Assembly: GCA_946498095.1 (NCBI GenBank)
Contig: CAMMMX010000004.1
Location: forward strand, 1 to 64,000
Direction of reading: 5' to 3'
Origin: an uncultured Clostridia bacterium
Lineage (GTDB): Bacteria > Bacillota > Clostridia > Oscillospirales > Ruminococcaceae
DNA length: 64,000 nucleotides
Numbering within the stretch: the stretch's first letter is position 1; each line of letters opens with the position of its first letter. The position numbers and the translations under genes are program-made. A model generated the notes under the pieces. It searched no databases and had not been told where the DNA came from. It worked only from the letters and a program-made list of their open reading frames with translations. Positions 33,742 through 42,923 of the stretch are shown here, piece after piece.

Positions 33742-35097
33742 ATGAAACTGGAAAACGATCTGGGAAAGGACAGTATCAAACGCCTGGTGCTGCGGATTGC
33801 GCTGCCGAGTATGCTCGCGCAGCTGGTCAGCGTGCTGTACAGTATCGTTGACCGTATGTATATTGGGCATATGCCGCAGGCAGGGGATCTTGCGCTGGCC
33901 GGCGTCGGCGTCAGCGGGCCAGTGGTGACGTTGGTAGGCTCCTTCGCCTGTTGGGTAGGGATGGGCGGATTGCCGTTGATGAGTATGTTCCTGGGCGAGG
34001 AAAAAGAGGAAAAGGCCAAACAGGTTCTTGCGAACAGCTTTCTCATGCTCTGTACGATGGCGGTCGCTTTGACCGGCGCGCTGCTGTTCGTCAAAGGGCC
34101 GATGCTGCGTCTGTTCGGCGCGAGCGACGCGACATTTCCTTATGCGGACGGCTATTTCACCGTCTACATGGCTGGAACGGTGTTTTCGCTTTTGTCGGTT
34201 GGGATGAACCAGTTCGTTATTGGCCAGGGGTTTGCCAAGATAGGGATGTTTTCGGTACTGATCGGCGCGGTCAGCAACATCTTGCTCGATCCGCTGTTCA
34301 TCTACGCCTTTGGGATGGGGGTACAGGGAGCGGCGCTGGCTACAGTACTGTCCCAGCTGCTCAGCTGCGTCTATGTGCTGGCATTTCTGCTGGGTCGCCG
34401 GACGCCAGTACGGATTACCTTCGGCGGGTACGATTGGAAAGTCATGAAGAAAATTTTGGCGCTCGGGTTTTCGCCCTTCCTGATCATCGCGCTGGACAGC
34501 ATCATGATCATTTCACTCAACGCGATTGTGCAAAGGTACGGCGGCGCGCAGGCAGATATGCTGGTGACCTGTGCGACGATCGCTCAGAGCTTCATGCTGG
34601 TGGTAACGATGCCGTTGAGCGGGCTTACCGGGTCAACGCAGGGGATACTTGCCTACAACTACGGGGCGCGGCGAACCGACCGGGTGTTGGCGGCACAGCG
34701 GGCGATCATCCTGCTGGGCGTGCTTTACACTGCGCTGATGTTTCTCTTCGCATGGATAGGAGGAAAGCTGTTTGTCTCCTTTTTCACAACCGACGCAGCG
34801 GTGACGGCGGAGGCGGTACGTGCGATCCGTATCAGTACGTTGGCGATTGTTCCGCTTGCGGTGCAGTACGAGATTGTTGACGGCTTTACCGCTTTGGGGT
34901 GTGTCCGCTATGCGCTGCCTTTGTCCGCCTTTCGCAAGCTTGCGTATTTTGCGGCGCTGTTTTTGCTGCCGGCGTTTTTCGGGGCACGCAGCGTATTTTA
35001 CGCCGAAGTGGTCTCCGACGTTTTGGGGCCGGTGGTATCCGGCGCGGTTTATTTGCTGTGTATCCGTGGGCTGATGGAACGCAGGGCCGCGGATTAA
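33742..35097 (+). CDS. MATE-family multidrug/Na+ antiporter
   Basis: The 451-residue membrane protein shows about 12 hydrophobic helices and an internal twofold pattern. The first half has RIALPSMLAQLVSVLYSIVDRMYIGHMPQAGDLALAGVGVSGPV. The second has LALGFSPFLIIALDSIMIISLNAIV and the helix-7 region LTGSTQGILAYNYGARRTDRV, which is typical of MATE. These pumps exchange Na+ or H+ for cationic drugs or metabolites. The ATG at 33742 gives the usual family length. Upstream in-frame codons run through the leader hairpin. Confidence 0.92.
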   Translation: MKLENDLGKDSIKRLVLRIALPSMLAQLVSVLYSIVDRMYIGHMPQAGDLALAGVGVSGPVVTLVGSFACWVGMGGLPLMSMFLGEEKEEKAKQVLANSFLMLCTMAVALTGALLFVKGPMLRLFGASDATFPYADGYFTVYMAGTVFSLLSVGMNQFVIGQGFAKIGMFSVLIGAVSNILLDPLFIYAFGMGVQGAALATVLSQLLSCVYVLAFLLGRRTPVRITFGGYDWKVMKKILALGFSPFLIIALDSIMIISLNAIVQRYGGAQADMLVTCATIAQSFMLVVTMPLSGLTGSTQGILAYNYGARRTDRVLAAQRAIILLGVLYTALMFLFAWIGGKLFVSFFTTDAAVTAEAVRAIRISTLAIVPLAVQYEIVDGFTALGCVRYALPLSAFRKLAYFAALFLLPAFFGARSVFYAEVVSDVLGPVVSGAVYLLCIRGLMERRAAD

Positions 35098-35300
35098 GCC
35101 ATCCTTTTGATGCGGGGAGAAAGCGGTCCTCCCGGCGTTTTGCAGATGGATGCGGTTGATTCCGTCGGCTTTATACGCAGGCTTTGCTCGCTCATTTTCC
35201 TGTCAGGAAACGTCCCTAGGCTGATTCCCCATAGGCGTATTTGATATTGTGTGGGTCCGACAGGACGAAAAGGCGTGTTCTTTCATCAATCGATATAGGA

Positions 35301-35334
35301 AAAACCGGCAGTCTCGAAAGTGACTGCCGGTTTT
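35301..35334. terminator. Bidirectional terminator between MATE and LDH genes
   Basis: AAAACCGGCAGTC (35301-35313) and GACTGCCGGTTTT (35322-35334) are perfect 13-bp arms. The hairpin serves the convergent MATE and lactate dehydrogenase genes. The rest of 35098-35434 holds no gene I can support. Confidence 0.9.
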
Positions 35335-35434
35335 ACAATAGCTCGCTACCCTTGGGGTGTGACGTGATCTGCATAGAAAGATGCCTGTCTATGCAATCAT
35401 CCGATTTCCCCTAAAGGTGTTATGGCAAAAAAAG

Positions 35435-36379
35435 TTAAAGGCTGATTTGGTCGATAGCCTCCCGCAGCGCCTGTGCCGATGTTTGCAGATTGCGCATTTC
35501 GTCACTGCTCAGAGGGATGTCCAATACCGTCTCGACGCCGGTGCGGCCGACGATCGACGGCACCCCCATACAGATGCCGTCCAGCCCGTAATGGGCCTGT
35601 ACCAATGTCGATACCGGCAGGACGGAATGCTCGTCGCGAACGATGCACTCGGCGATCCGCCGTACCGCCATGGCGATGGCGTAGTAGGTGGCTCCCTTGT
35701 CCTCGATGATCTGGTAAGCGCTGTCCCGTACGTCCTCATACAGAGCCCGCATCGTCGACGCCGCTGTGCATTCGCCGCAGATTTCGCAAAAGTCGGATAA
35801 GTCGATGCCGGAGACGTTGGCACTGCTCCAGACGGCAAGCTCGCTGTCGCCGTGCTCGCCGATGATGAAGGCGTGGACGCTGCGGCTGTCCACATGCAGA
35901 TGCTCTCCAAGCAGGTATTTCAGCCGGGCGGTGTCCAGTACCGTCCCGGAGCCGATGACGCGTTGGGGCGGGAATCCGGACAGCTTCAGCGCCGCGTAGG
36001 TCAGCACGTCGACAGGGTTGGAAACGATAAGGAGGATGCAGTCGCGGTTGACGGCGGTGATACGTGGAATGATGTCCTTGAAGATGGCGACGTTGCGGTG
36101 GATAAGGTCCATACGCGTCTCGTCCGGCTTCTGGTTGGCGCCCGCTGTGATGATGTTCAGGGCGCAGTCGGAGAGGTCGGCGTAATCCCCGGCCCACACG
36201 CGCATGGGCTTGGCGAAGGGCAACGAATGGTTGAGGTCCATCGCCTCGCCACGCGCTTTGGCGGTGTTTGCGTCCAGCAGCACCATTTCGCTGAATAGCC
36301 CGCTGCCCAGCAGTGTAAAAGCAGTTGTTGCGCCGACGAAGCCGCAGCCGATGATTCCGCATTTCTGAATGTTTACCAT
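35435..36379 (-). CDS. ldh: L-lactate dehydrogenase
   Basis: The 314-residue NAD-dependent enzyme has a Rossmann start GIIGCGFVGATTAF and the NAD-binding acid in LLDANTAKA. The substrate loop GANQKPDETRMDLI carries glutamine, which favours pyruvate; malate dehydrogenases have arginine there. DTARLKYLL holds the carboxylate-binding arginine and IIGEHGDSE the catalytic histidine. It reduces pyruvate to L-lactate with NADH, regenerating NAD+ in fermentation. CCTGGAAAGGAACG precedes the ATG. It is a single-gene unit. Confidence 0.95.
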   Translation of the reverse strand: MVNIQKCGIIGCGFVGATTAFTLLGSGLFSEMVLLDANTAKARGEAMDLNHSLPFAKPMRVWAGDYADLSDCALNIITAGANQKPDETRMDLIHRNVAIFKDIIPRITAVNRDCILLIVSNPVDVLTYAALKLSGFPPQRVIGSGTVLDTARLKYLLGEHLHVDSRSVHAFIIGEHGDSELAVWSSANVSGIDLSDFCEICGECTAASTMRALYEDVRDSAYQIIEDKGATYYAIAMAVRRIAECIVRDEHSVLPVSTLVQAHYGLDGICMGVPSIVGRTGVETVLDIPLSSDEMRNLQTSAQALREAIDQISL

Positions 36380-36697
36380 GATAATCGTTCCTTTCCAGGT
36401 ATCGCATCGGTATTTTGGCTTTAGTATGCCCGGCCAGGCGAGCGTTCATGCTTTTCCATCTGTCGGGAGAGGATTGGTTTCTTCCGCTTCCTTTGTTTGG
36501 GGGAGCGGGGTGAAAGCGCCGCAGTTTAGAAAGAGGATGCGGTTGTAAGAAAAAGGAGCCGGAGGTCTTATCCCGCCGGAAAGAAGCGGGGATTCTCCGT
36601 CGGTAAAGCCGGAAGGACACCATGCCGTCAAGGTAAAGCCGAGACGGTGTCCAAGAAGAAGGATTTGCCTATCGAATAGGAGACGTTCTGTTCCATA
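36380..36697. other. Noncoding gap between ldh and the M14 peptidase gene
   Basis: About 320 bp hold the upstream region of ldh and no open frame with a ribosome site or family resemblance. GC-rich runs such as CCGGAGGTCTTATCCCGCCGG form short imperfect stems. Nothing else was seen. Confidence 0.5.
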
Positions 36698-36724
36698 GAA
36701 AAAGAGAGGAAACCTCCTCTCTTT
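36698..36724 (-). terminator. Terminator of the M14 peptidase gene
   Basis: AAAGAGAGGA and TCCTCTCTTT surround AACC. On the minus strand the stem is followed by a T-rich tail, directly at the stop codon of the peptidase gene. Confidence 0.8.
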
Positions 36725-37628
36725 AGATAATCACGGCTAAAATCATCATTTCCAGCAGACGGGCGTAGATGGGCTCCAGCTCTTGGATGGGCAGAGGGTT
36801 TTCCCCTCGTCCGATTTCGATCGTGAATCCGGGACGCTTGAAGGCATGGATGAACCAGTCCTTGAGTCCGGCGTAAGCGGACGCACCCGTGGGGTCGCAT
36901 AATGTGTATCCGCAGGACGCGGCCAGCATCTGTGCAATGAAGGGGGAGCAGGCCGGCGTGTCCTCGCCGTAGGAATAGTAAAGTTCCTCTCCTTGCGAAT
37001 GGAAAGCCAAAAGCTTTTTGATATCAAAAGCCTTGATGAAATTGACAATCGCTTTGGTCTCGGGCTCGCTTTCGGGCAGACGGCCTCCGAACCCTTTGGG
37101 GCGCGGAGAGGTGATACCGTCGGCCTCCCACAGACGGACGGCCTGCTCAAAGCCTGCGTCAAAATTGCGGTTGATATCGATACCGCGGACATTGGCACTC
37201 CACCCGCCGGGAAATTCCTGTGAGATGCGGGTGATAAATTTGCCGAAGGTACCGGCGGTTTTGGCCCCGGATACGGCGATCTCGACACCGTCCGGGTTGA
37301 GGCAGGGGACGATCCATACCCCCTTCTCGTCGAGGCTTTTGCAGATGTCCATATCCAGGAGCTTCCGCTGTCGGGCATAGGCATTGGCGATATCCTCTCC
37401 AAAGCGTACCAGCAGCAAGGCGGTCAGCCATTCCTGGCCATGTACGCCGCCGACCATCAGTGTTGCGTTTTTGACGTCGCCCATCCCCATGGCGAAGATT
37501 TTACGTCCCAAGCAGCTTTTCCCGATTGGGATCAGCCGCAGCCGGTCCGAGCCGCCGCAGATGGCGCTCATTTTCTGTACAAGCGAGATATATGTTACCG
37601 GTGTCTGGTAAAATGCGTCCTGCTGCAT
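36723..37628 (-). CDS. M14-family zinc carboxypeptidase
   Basis: The 301-residue protein has the zinc ligands HGQEW (His and Glu of HxxE) and the third His in LLAFHSQGEELYY. The catalytic Glu is in GFTIEIGRG, and substrate residues lie in GIDINRNFD. It is likely a D,L- or gamma-D-glutamyl-type carboxypeptidase that trims cell-wall peptides or a related peptide. No signal peptide is visible, so the wall role needs another route or the enzyme recycles muropeptides in the cytoplasm. The ATG at 37628 follows GAAAGGCGG; the longer frame lacks a ribosome site. It is divergent from the Nudix gene. Confidence 0.88.
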   Translation of the reverse strand: MQQDAFYQTPVTYISLVQKMSAICGGSDRLRLIPIGKSCLGRKIFAMGMGDVKNATLMVGGVHGQEWLTALLLVRFGEDIANAYARQRKLLDMDICKSLDEKGVWIVPCLNPDGVEIAVSGAKTAGTFGKFITRISQEFPGGWSANVRGIDINRNFDAGFEQAVRLWEADGITSPRPKGFGGRLPESEPETKAIVNFIKAFDIKKLLAFHSQGEELYYSYGEDTPACSPFIAQMLAASCGYTLCDPTGASAYAGLKDWFIHAFKRPGFTIEIGRGENPLPIQELEPIYARLLEMMILAVII

Positions 37629-37673
37629 GGAAGGTCCGCCTTTCGTATTTGTCGGTTCATTTGATATAATATA

Positions 37674-37702
37674 TTGCATTTGCCGGGAAAATATGTAATA
37701 AT
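37674..37702 (+). promoter_or_regulatory. Promoter of the Nudix operon
   Basis: TTGCAT (37674-37679) with AATAAT (37697-37702) at 17 bp, or TAATAA at 16 bp, lies about 70 bp upstream of the Nudix start. Confidence 0.45.
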
Positions 37703-37773
37703 ATCTGCGTGTGTTATCAAACAGGTAGCGGATAACGAAGGGTAGGCTGACCGCTTGAAAGGAAGGTTTTCAT

Positions 37774-38343
37774 ATGGGAGAATATAGTTCCGGGGTCGGG
37801 CATCTGTCGGAAAAGGCGCTGGACTCGCAGACGCTTTACCAAGGACGCATCATCGAGGTGCGCAAGGACACCGTCTTGTTGGAAAACGGGACCATCACCA
37901 CGCGGGAAGTCATTCATCATCCCGGCGGTGTGGGGATCGTGCCGTTGACCGATGAAGGGGAGGTCTACATGGTTCGCCAGTTCCGCTATCCCTACCACAC
38001 AACACTGTGGGAGATTCCCGCGGGGAAACTGTCCGAGGGGGAGGACCCCTTATCGTGCGGGCGCAGGGAGCTTTTGGAGGAAACAGGCTGCACAGCGCAG
38101 GAAATGCTTTCGCTGGGGTGTATGTACCCGTCGGCCGGTTATGTGGACGAGGTGATTCACCTGTATTTGGCGCGTGGGCTGTCCGTTGAATCGCAAAGCC
38201 TTGACGACGACGAATTTCTCGATGTCGAGTCCTTTCCGCTGGATCGCCTTGTGCAAATGGTGCTCAGCGGAGAAATCCGTGACGCGAAAACGCAGATTGC
38301 GGTGCTGAAAACAAAGCTTCTCCTAGACAATCAGACAAAATAG
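37774..38343 (+). CDS. Nudix hydrolase, probable ADP-ribose pyrophosphatase
   Basis: The 189-residue protein carries the Nudix box GKLSEGEDPLSCGRRELLEETG (G-x5-E-x7-R-E-x2-E-E-x-G). The upstream RQFRYPYHTTLWEIPAGK is typical of ADP-ribose pyrophosphatases of the NudF/YqkG type, as is the late YPSAGYVDEVIHLYLARGL. It should split ADP-ribose into AMP and ribose-5-phosphate. GAAAGGAAGG precedes the ATG. The UroD-like gene follows after 29 bp, so they probably share a transcript. Confidence 0.9.
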   Translation: MGEYSSGVGHLSEKALDSQTLYQGRIIEVRKDTVLLENGTITTREVIHHPGGVGIVPLTDEGEVYMVRQFRYPYHTTLWEIPAGKLSEGEDPLSCGRRELLEETGCTAQEMLSLGCMYPSAGYVDEVIHLYLARGLSVESQSLDDDEFLDVESFPLDRLVQMVLSGEIRDAKTQIAVLKTKLLLDNQTK

Positions 38344-38372
38344 AAGCAGTCAAAAGGATGGAGGGTATGGAC

Positions 38373-39542
38373 ATGAATGACTTGGAACGTTTTTTGGCGG
38401 TATGCCATGGCGAAAAGCCGGATTTTGTCCCGATTTTCGGCTTTTTTGAAGCGCCTGGCATGGCGGGCGGCGTGATGGAGAAAACCTATGACCGCCTGGT
38501 GGAAACCGGCATGCCGCGTGACGTAGGCGGCAGCTTTTCCTACAATGGCAGGGTGTACAATATGCAGGGGTGGTATGACTATTGGGGGACGACCGCGCCG
38601 TTGGAAATCGACTTTTTCCCCGGGGAGCCGGGCCGCTGGCCGTCAGTGGTGGAGTCGCAGGAGGAAGGAGAGTATGTGACACTGACGTTTGATACCGGAA
38701 AGGTGATCCGTCAGCTGAAGGAAAACGACGTCACCTATTCCATGCCGGACTTTATCACCTACGACATTCGCGACCGGGAGAGCTTTGAATACTACAAGGA
38801 GCTTGCCCAGGCGAAAAACCCCTGGACAAAGGAGCAGATTGCGGCCGCCTGCGAGAAATTTAAGGGGCGTACGCAGCCGCTCAGATTGCACCTGCGCGGG
38901 ACCTGGGGCGACATGCGGGAGCTGATGGGCCCGGTTATGGCGTCGACGGTGCTGTATGACGATCCGCAGCTGGCACATGACGTGCTGGATTTCTTCCAGG
39001 AGGAGAACCGCCGTTTCTGGTTCCCGGTAATCGAGTGCCTTAAACCGGAGATTGTCACCATCAGCGAAGACTTCTGCTACAACCATGGCATGTTCTTTTC
39101 GCCGGAGCATTTTGAGGAGTTTTGCGCGCCGCAGTATCGGGAGGACGCGCGTGTCTGCCGTGAAAACGGCGTGGCGATGTTTGCCGTCGACTGTGACGGT
39201 TTTGTCGAGCGCGCGGCGGATCTTTTGGCGGATTGCGGCGTCAATGCGATGTTCCCGTGGGAGGTCAAAGCGGGCAACGACCTTGCGCGGGTGAGGGAGA
39301 AGCACCCGGACTTCATCCTGATGGGTGGTCTGGAAAAGGAATGCATCAACGAGGGCAACGAGGGGACCATCGAGCACGAGATTTTGTCCAAAGTGCCGCC
39401 GCTGCTTCAGAAGGGCTACTACTTCCCCAACGGCGACCATGGCATCCAGCCGCTGGTGACCTTTGAAGGCATGTGCAGGTTTATGACGTTGCTGCATGAC
39501 GTTTGCGGCAATCCAATGGGGAAATTTCCGCGTATCCGCTGA
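38373..39542 (+). CDS. UroD/MtaA-family protein, second copy
   Basis: The 389-residue protein shares its late blocks with the protein at 4975-6141: YNHGMFFSPEHFEEFCAPQY, VDCDGF, FPWEVKAGNDLARVREKHPDFILMGGLEK and NGDHG. Overall similarity looks low, so they are ancient paralogues. Haem synthesis is unlikely; the group is usually annotated as a methyltransferase-like UroD family. The ATG at 38373 has GGAGGG six bases upstream; ATGs at 38358 and 38367 are possible. It follows the Nudix gene closely. Confidence 0.78.
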   Translation: MNDLERFLAVCHGEKPDFVPIFGFFEAPGMAGGVMEKTYDRLVETGMPRDVGGSFSYNGRVYNMQGWYDYWGTTAPLEIDFFPGEPGRWPSVVESQEEGEYVTLTFDTGKVIRQLKENDVTYSMPDFITYDIRDRESFEYYKELAQAKNPWTKEQIAAACEKFKGRTQPLRLHLRGTWGDMRELMGPVMASTVLYDDPQLAHDVLDFFQEENRRFWFPVIECLKPEIVTISEDFCYNHGMFFSPEHFEEFCAPQYREDARVCRENGVAMFAVDCDGFVERAADLLADCGVNAMFPWEVKAGNDLARVREKHPDFILMGGLEKECINEGNEGTIEHEILSKVPPLLQKGYYFPNGDHGIQPLVTFEGMCRFMTLLHDVCGNPMGKFPRIR

Positions 39543-39641
39543 GGAAGGACGGCGGAGATTGTAAGCGTACCGCAGCCAGCTAGGAGGAAAGCCTTCCGTT
39601 TTCGCCGGCTGGATTGTGCAGTCAGAAGTAGGTGAGGGACT

Positions 39642-40094
39642 ATGGTAGAGAGGGCCGGTGAAAGGGATCTGGAGACGCTGCTCGAACTAGCGCTTGCGCT
39701 GTGGCCTGAGCATACTGCTGCGGAAATGCGGGAAGAAATTCTGGCGCTGCTCAACGACGGTCAGGCGGCCCTTTTCCTTGCGCTGGCCGACGAGTTTCCG
39801 GTAGGGTTTGCCCAGTGCCAGCTGCGTCACGATTATGTGGAGGGGACGGACAGCAGCCCCGTCGGATACCTGGAGGGCATTTTCGTCAGGGAACCGTACC
39901 GGAATCACGGTTACGCACGTGCCCTGCTGTCCGCGTGCGAGGCGTGGGCTTCGGCCCAGGGGTGCCGGGAGTTCGCAAGCGACTGTGAGATCGGCAACCA
40001 GGACAGCTGGAACTTCCACATGCATACGGGCTTTTGCGAAGCAGGCCGTATCATTTGTTTTGTGAAAAAATTGCCGTCCGGGCCGGATGTGTAG
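39642..40094 (+). CDS. AAC(6')-type aminoglycoside N-acetyltransferase-like protein
   Basis: This 150-residue GNAT protein matches the layout of AAC(6')-I enzymes: LWPEHTAAEMREEI, then FPVGFAQCQLRHDYVEGTDSSPVGYLEGIFV and the acetyl-CoA loop REPYRNHGYARALL. The segment CREFASDCEIGNQDSWNFHMHTGFCEAGRIICFVKKL completes it. The block DYVEGT-x-SSPVGYLEGIFV in particular is shared with that group. Enzymes of this group acetylate the 6'-amino group of tobramycin, amikacin and relatives. Anaerobes take up aminoglycosides poorly, so the natural substrate may differ. GTGAGGGAC precedes the ATG. Confidence 0.75.
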   Translation: MVERAGERDLETLLELALALWPEHTAAEMREEILALLNDGQAALFLALADEFPVGFAQCQLRHDYVEGTDSSPVGYLEGIFVREPYRNHGYARALLSACEAWASAQGCREFASDCEIGNQDSWNFHMHTGFCEAGRIICFVKKLPSGPDV

Positions 40095-40138
40095 GCTGCG
40101 TGTAAGACGCAGCCGAAAGGGCGGGAACAGTTTGTCAG

Positions 40139-40179
40139 AAATCGGATTTGCAGTTTCAGGACGGCAAATCCGATTTTTT
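40139..40179 (+). terminator. Terminator after the acetyltransferase gene
   Basis: AAATCGGATTTGC (40139-40151) and GCAAATCCGATTT (40164-40176) are perfect 13-bp arms. The T run continues to 40179. Confidence 0.9.
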
Positions 40180-40298
40180 GCGTGTGGAAGTGTTATCCCA
40201 AAAATTGTTCATAAAGATCCGTGACGAAACCGGTAGCCCCGGCGCGAATTTTGTGGTAAAATAGCAGATAGTACGGATTTGCGGGAGGCGCTGAAGCG

Positions 40299-40736
40299 TT
40301 GGGAAAGAAGAATAGCTTTGAGAAGGACCTTGCTGCTGCGCGCAGCGGGGACAAGAAGGCATATGCGCGCCTTTATAAGCTGGTGTACGAACTGCTTTAC
40401 CAGATAGCCTTTCTCATTATGGGGGAGAAGGAGCATGCGCTGGAGGTGGTGTACCGTAACGCTGCATTTACTTATAGGGATCTTCTGCGCGCTGTGGCGG
40501 TCAAAACACCGGATCAGTACCGGGATTATATGGTCGCTTGCCTGATCGATATCTGTATGCTCTATGAAAAGGAGTGCCGGATGGAAGGGATTGTCTGCCG
40601 CGGACTGCTGGGGAAGATTCCTGCTGCGCAGCGGGCAATGGTTGCGCTGAAGACGGTGTGCGGTTACCCGCCTGCGCAGATTGCGGAGATACTTGATGTC
40701 GACGTGACACAGGTCTTACAGGTGACGGGCGTCTGA
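40299..40736 (+). CDS. ECF-like RNA polymerase sigma factor
   Basis: The 145-residue protein has a region-2-like helix set (ARSGDKKAYARLYKLVYELLYQIAFLIMGEKEHALEVV). Region 4 has the helix-turn-helix GYPPAQIAEILDVDVTQVLQV. The typical DAED of region 2.2 is not present, so it is a divergent member. The start is TTG at 40299, preceded by GGGAGG. The next gene encodes a protein with one membrane helix and a short cytoplasmic N terminus, as expected of a paired anti-sigma. Both may control the nearby transport cluster; that link is inferred from position only. Confidence 0.7.
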   Translation: MGKKNSFEKDLAAARSGDKKAYARLYKLVYELLYQIAFLIMGEKEHALEVVYRNAAFTYRDLLRAVAVKTPDQYRDYMVACLIDICMLYEKECRMEGIVCRGLLGKIPAAQRAMVALKTVCGYPPAQIAEILDVDVTQVLQVTGV

Positions 40737-40770
40737 GGGCGCGTCATGTAAAAAGGGAGGCGATATCCAG

Positions 40771-42681
40771 ATGGACAGGACGGAACCTGGTCTGATGGGG
40801 CAAGCGTCTGGCGTGCCGGACGGGTTGTTTGAGAATTTTCTGATGGAAAAAGCCGAGCAGGAGCTTGTGCAGATAGAAATACCGCCGGCTGCGGAGCCTG
40901 AGGCGATAGAGAGCTTTCTGAAGGAGAAAGAAAAAGAGGAGGCGGTGATTTCCCGCGCGCATGAACGGGATGTCACGGCCGACGAACGGCGCGCCGGAAA
41001 AGCGGCGCGGCGTGCGCGCAACACGGGGCTGCGGGTAGTGGCATGGATTGCGGCGGCGCTGGTGCTGGGCGGTAGTGCCGCCGGCTATTTGCTGCGAGAT
41101 TATATTCCTTTTTTGCAGATGTCCCCGGTAAAAGCGCTGGCACGGCCGATGCACGCCGGACAAGACTATGCAAGTGCATGGGCGCTGCTTGATCAGGAAG
41201 CGGATGGGATGGACTTCGGTACGAGCCGGATTCGCTTGCAGGATGTGACCCCGGCGGAGGAGCTGCTGTTTGATGATCGTTATGTCTACGCCGTGTCGGG
41301 CGGCAGGCTCACCGTGGCGGACAAGGACGAAAAGGCGCAACCGGTCTATCTGTCCGGAGAAGGCAAGGACGTGCGCGCCGTCATCCTCATGGATCGCAGG
41401 CTGTGTGTCTTTTACCAGCGCGCGGCAGGGCAGGGGCAGGTCGAAACCGGGATGGATATTGTGGATATGAGTGGGGAACAGCCGGTGGAAACATCGGAGG
41501 TCTATGCCCAGCAGGGAGGCTATGTAGCCGCTTTTGAACGGGACGGTATGCTCTTCCTCGTCACCCACTATGATTTCCACTGTGCAGATGCCGACGCAGG
41601 GGATCCTGCCACCTTTGTCCCCTCCTACCGTGTCAACGGGCAGGAGCAGCTTGTCCCAGAGGACGGCTTATATATTCCCAGCCAGTTGTACAGCAATTCC
41701 TACGCAGTGCTTTCCTTCTTTGATTTTAGCGGCGGGAACGGTACAGAGGCTGCGCTGCGTGGGGTGAAGGCAGTGCTGGGTGGCGGCAATGATTTGTATG
41801 CCGCCGGTGGAGAGATTTGTTTTGTCAACGATTATTCCACGGGTAGCAAGCTGGGGGGATATACCCAGCTGGTGCGATTTGATATTTCGTCGGGACGGGT
41901 GCTATATCAGGCTGCGGGCGCGTTTGACGGCAGCGTTTACGCAGCCTCCCAGGGGCTTGACGGGCTTTCAGCCCAGGGGGTCAACATCGCCGTCGTGTCC
42001 GAGCTGAACCACGGCGATGTTCAGCTGACCGTGCTGGACAGCGCTCTGCGCCCATTGGATCAGCCGCTGCGGCTTGGGGACAAGAGCGACATCGGCAGTG
42101 TCCGTTTTGTCGACGGGCAGTGTATTGTCGAGACGGCACAGGGTTTCCAAACGGTGGATGTATCTACGGGTGTGAACCTGTCGCTTACCAGCGCGGATAC
42201 GGCAGTTGACTTTCCTGTGGTGGCGCTGCCTTTTGGGGAGAACACCGCGCTGGGAATGACCGAGGCTGAGGAAAACGGGGAATGGTTCCTCGACCTTGGC
42301 ATTTATGATGTTACAGATCCGTCCGTGCCCGTACTGCATGCATCGTCGCGTTTCAGCGGCAATCGCATTCGATCGGCTTTTCTAGACAGCGCCGGGGCGG
42401 CGGTGTGCTATGAGCAGGACGGGGGAGTTTGGATCGCCGTTTCGGTGAGCTGCTTTGATGGGATTGACAATCTGGACCGACTTGTCCTGCTCTCCTGGGA
42501 AGGGGACACGTTGACAGAAACAGCGTCGCTGGATTGCCATAATGCGTCCGAAGATTTGGCGTTTGTCCGTACAGCCTATCTGGACGGGAAGGTGTATGCC
42601 ATGACAAAAGAGCGGCTGTATGTTTGCCGCGGAACCGATCTGGAGCTTTTGTTCGAGGTTGCACTGACAAGTGAAAGCTAA
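40771..42681 (+). CDS. Membrane-anchored beta-propeller protein, possible anti-sigma/sensor
   Basis: The 636-residue protein has an acidic N terminus (about 85 residues, cytoplasmic), a membrane helix (VVAWIAAALVLGGSAAGYLL) and a large outside domain. The outer part has repeated blade-like segments (DDRYVYAVSGGRLTVADKD, DRRLCVFYQRA, NHGDVQLTVLDSALRPLDQPLRLGD), matching beta-propeller-domain secreted proteins. The topology and the adjacent sigma gene suggest an anti-sigma pair in which the propeller senses something outside. No zinc anti-sigma motif was seen. AAAAGGGAGGCGATATCCAG precedes the ATG. Confidence 0.75.
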   Translation: MDRTEPGLMGQASGVPDGLFENFLMEKAEQELVQIEIPPAAEPEAIESFLKEKEKEEAVISRAHERDVTADERRAGKAARRARNTGLRVVAWIAAALVLGGSAAGYLLRDYIPFLQMSPVKALARPMHAGQDYASAWALLDQEADGMDFGTSRIRLQDVTPAEELLFDDRYVYAVSGGRLTVADKDEKAQPVYLSGEGKDVRAVILMDRRLCVFYQRAAGQGQVETGMDIVDMSGEQPVETSEVYAQQGGYVAAFERDGMLFLVTHYDFHCADADAGDPATFVPSYRVNGQEQLVPEDGLYIPSQLYSNSYAVLSFFDFSGGNGTEAALRGVKAVLGGGNDLYAAGGEICFVNDYSTGSKLGGYTQLVRFDISSGRVLYQAAGAFDGSVYAASQGLDGLSAQGVNIAVVSELNHGDVQLTVLDSALRPLDQPLRLGDKSDIGSVRFVDGQCIVETAQGFQTVDVSTGVNLSLTSADTAVDFPVVALPFGENTALGMTEAEENGEWFLDLGIYDVTDPSVPVLHASSRFSGNRIRSAFLDSAGAAVCYEQDGGVWIAVSVSCFDGIDNLDRLVLLSWEGDTLTETASLDCHNASEDLAFVRTAYLDGKVYAMTKERLYVCRGTDLELLFEVALTSES

Positions 42682-42760
42682 CGGTTTGTGCAATGTGCAC
42701 AGATTCGACGGGAAAATCTTGATAAAAACGCCGAAAACACAGCGCGTTGCATCATTTGGC

Positions 42761-42789
42761 TTGAATGTTTTTTGGAATGGTGTTAAAAT
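42761..42789 (+). promoter_or_regulatory. Promoter of the MacA-like lipoprotein gene
   Basis: TTGAAT (42761-42766) and TAAAAT (42784-42789) are 17 bp apart, about 130 bp before the start codon. No other feature was seen in 42682-42923. Confidence 0.6.
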
Positions 42790-42923
42790 TTATGCATATC
42801 TTTGTAGAGATACACAGTAACACGCTTTGGCGCTTCTGATCATGTGTCTTGGTAGGGGCATCTCCGGGCCATCTGTTGCGGACTGCCAAAACGGGTTAGC
42901 AAGATATAGGGAGGTACGCGGGA

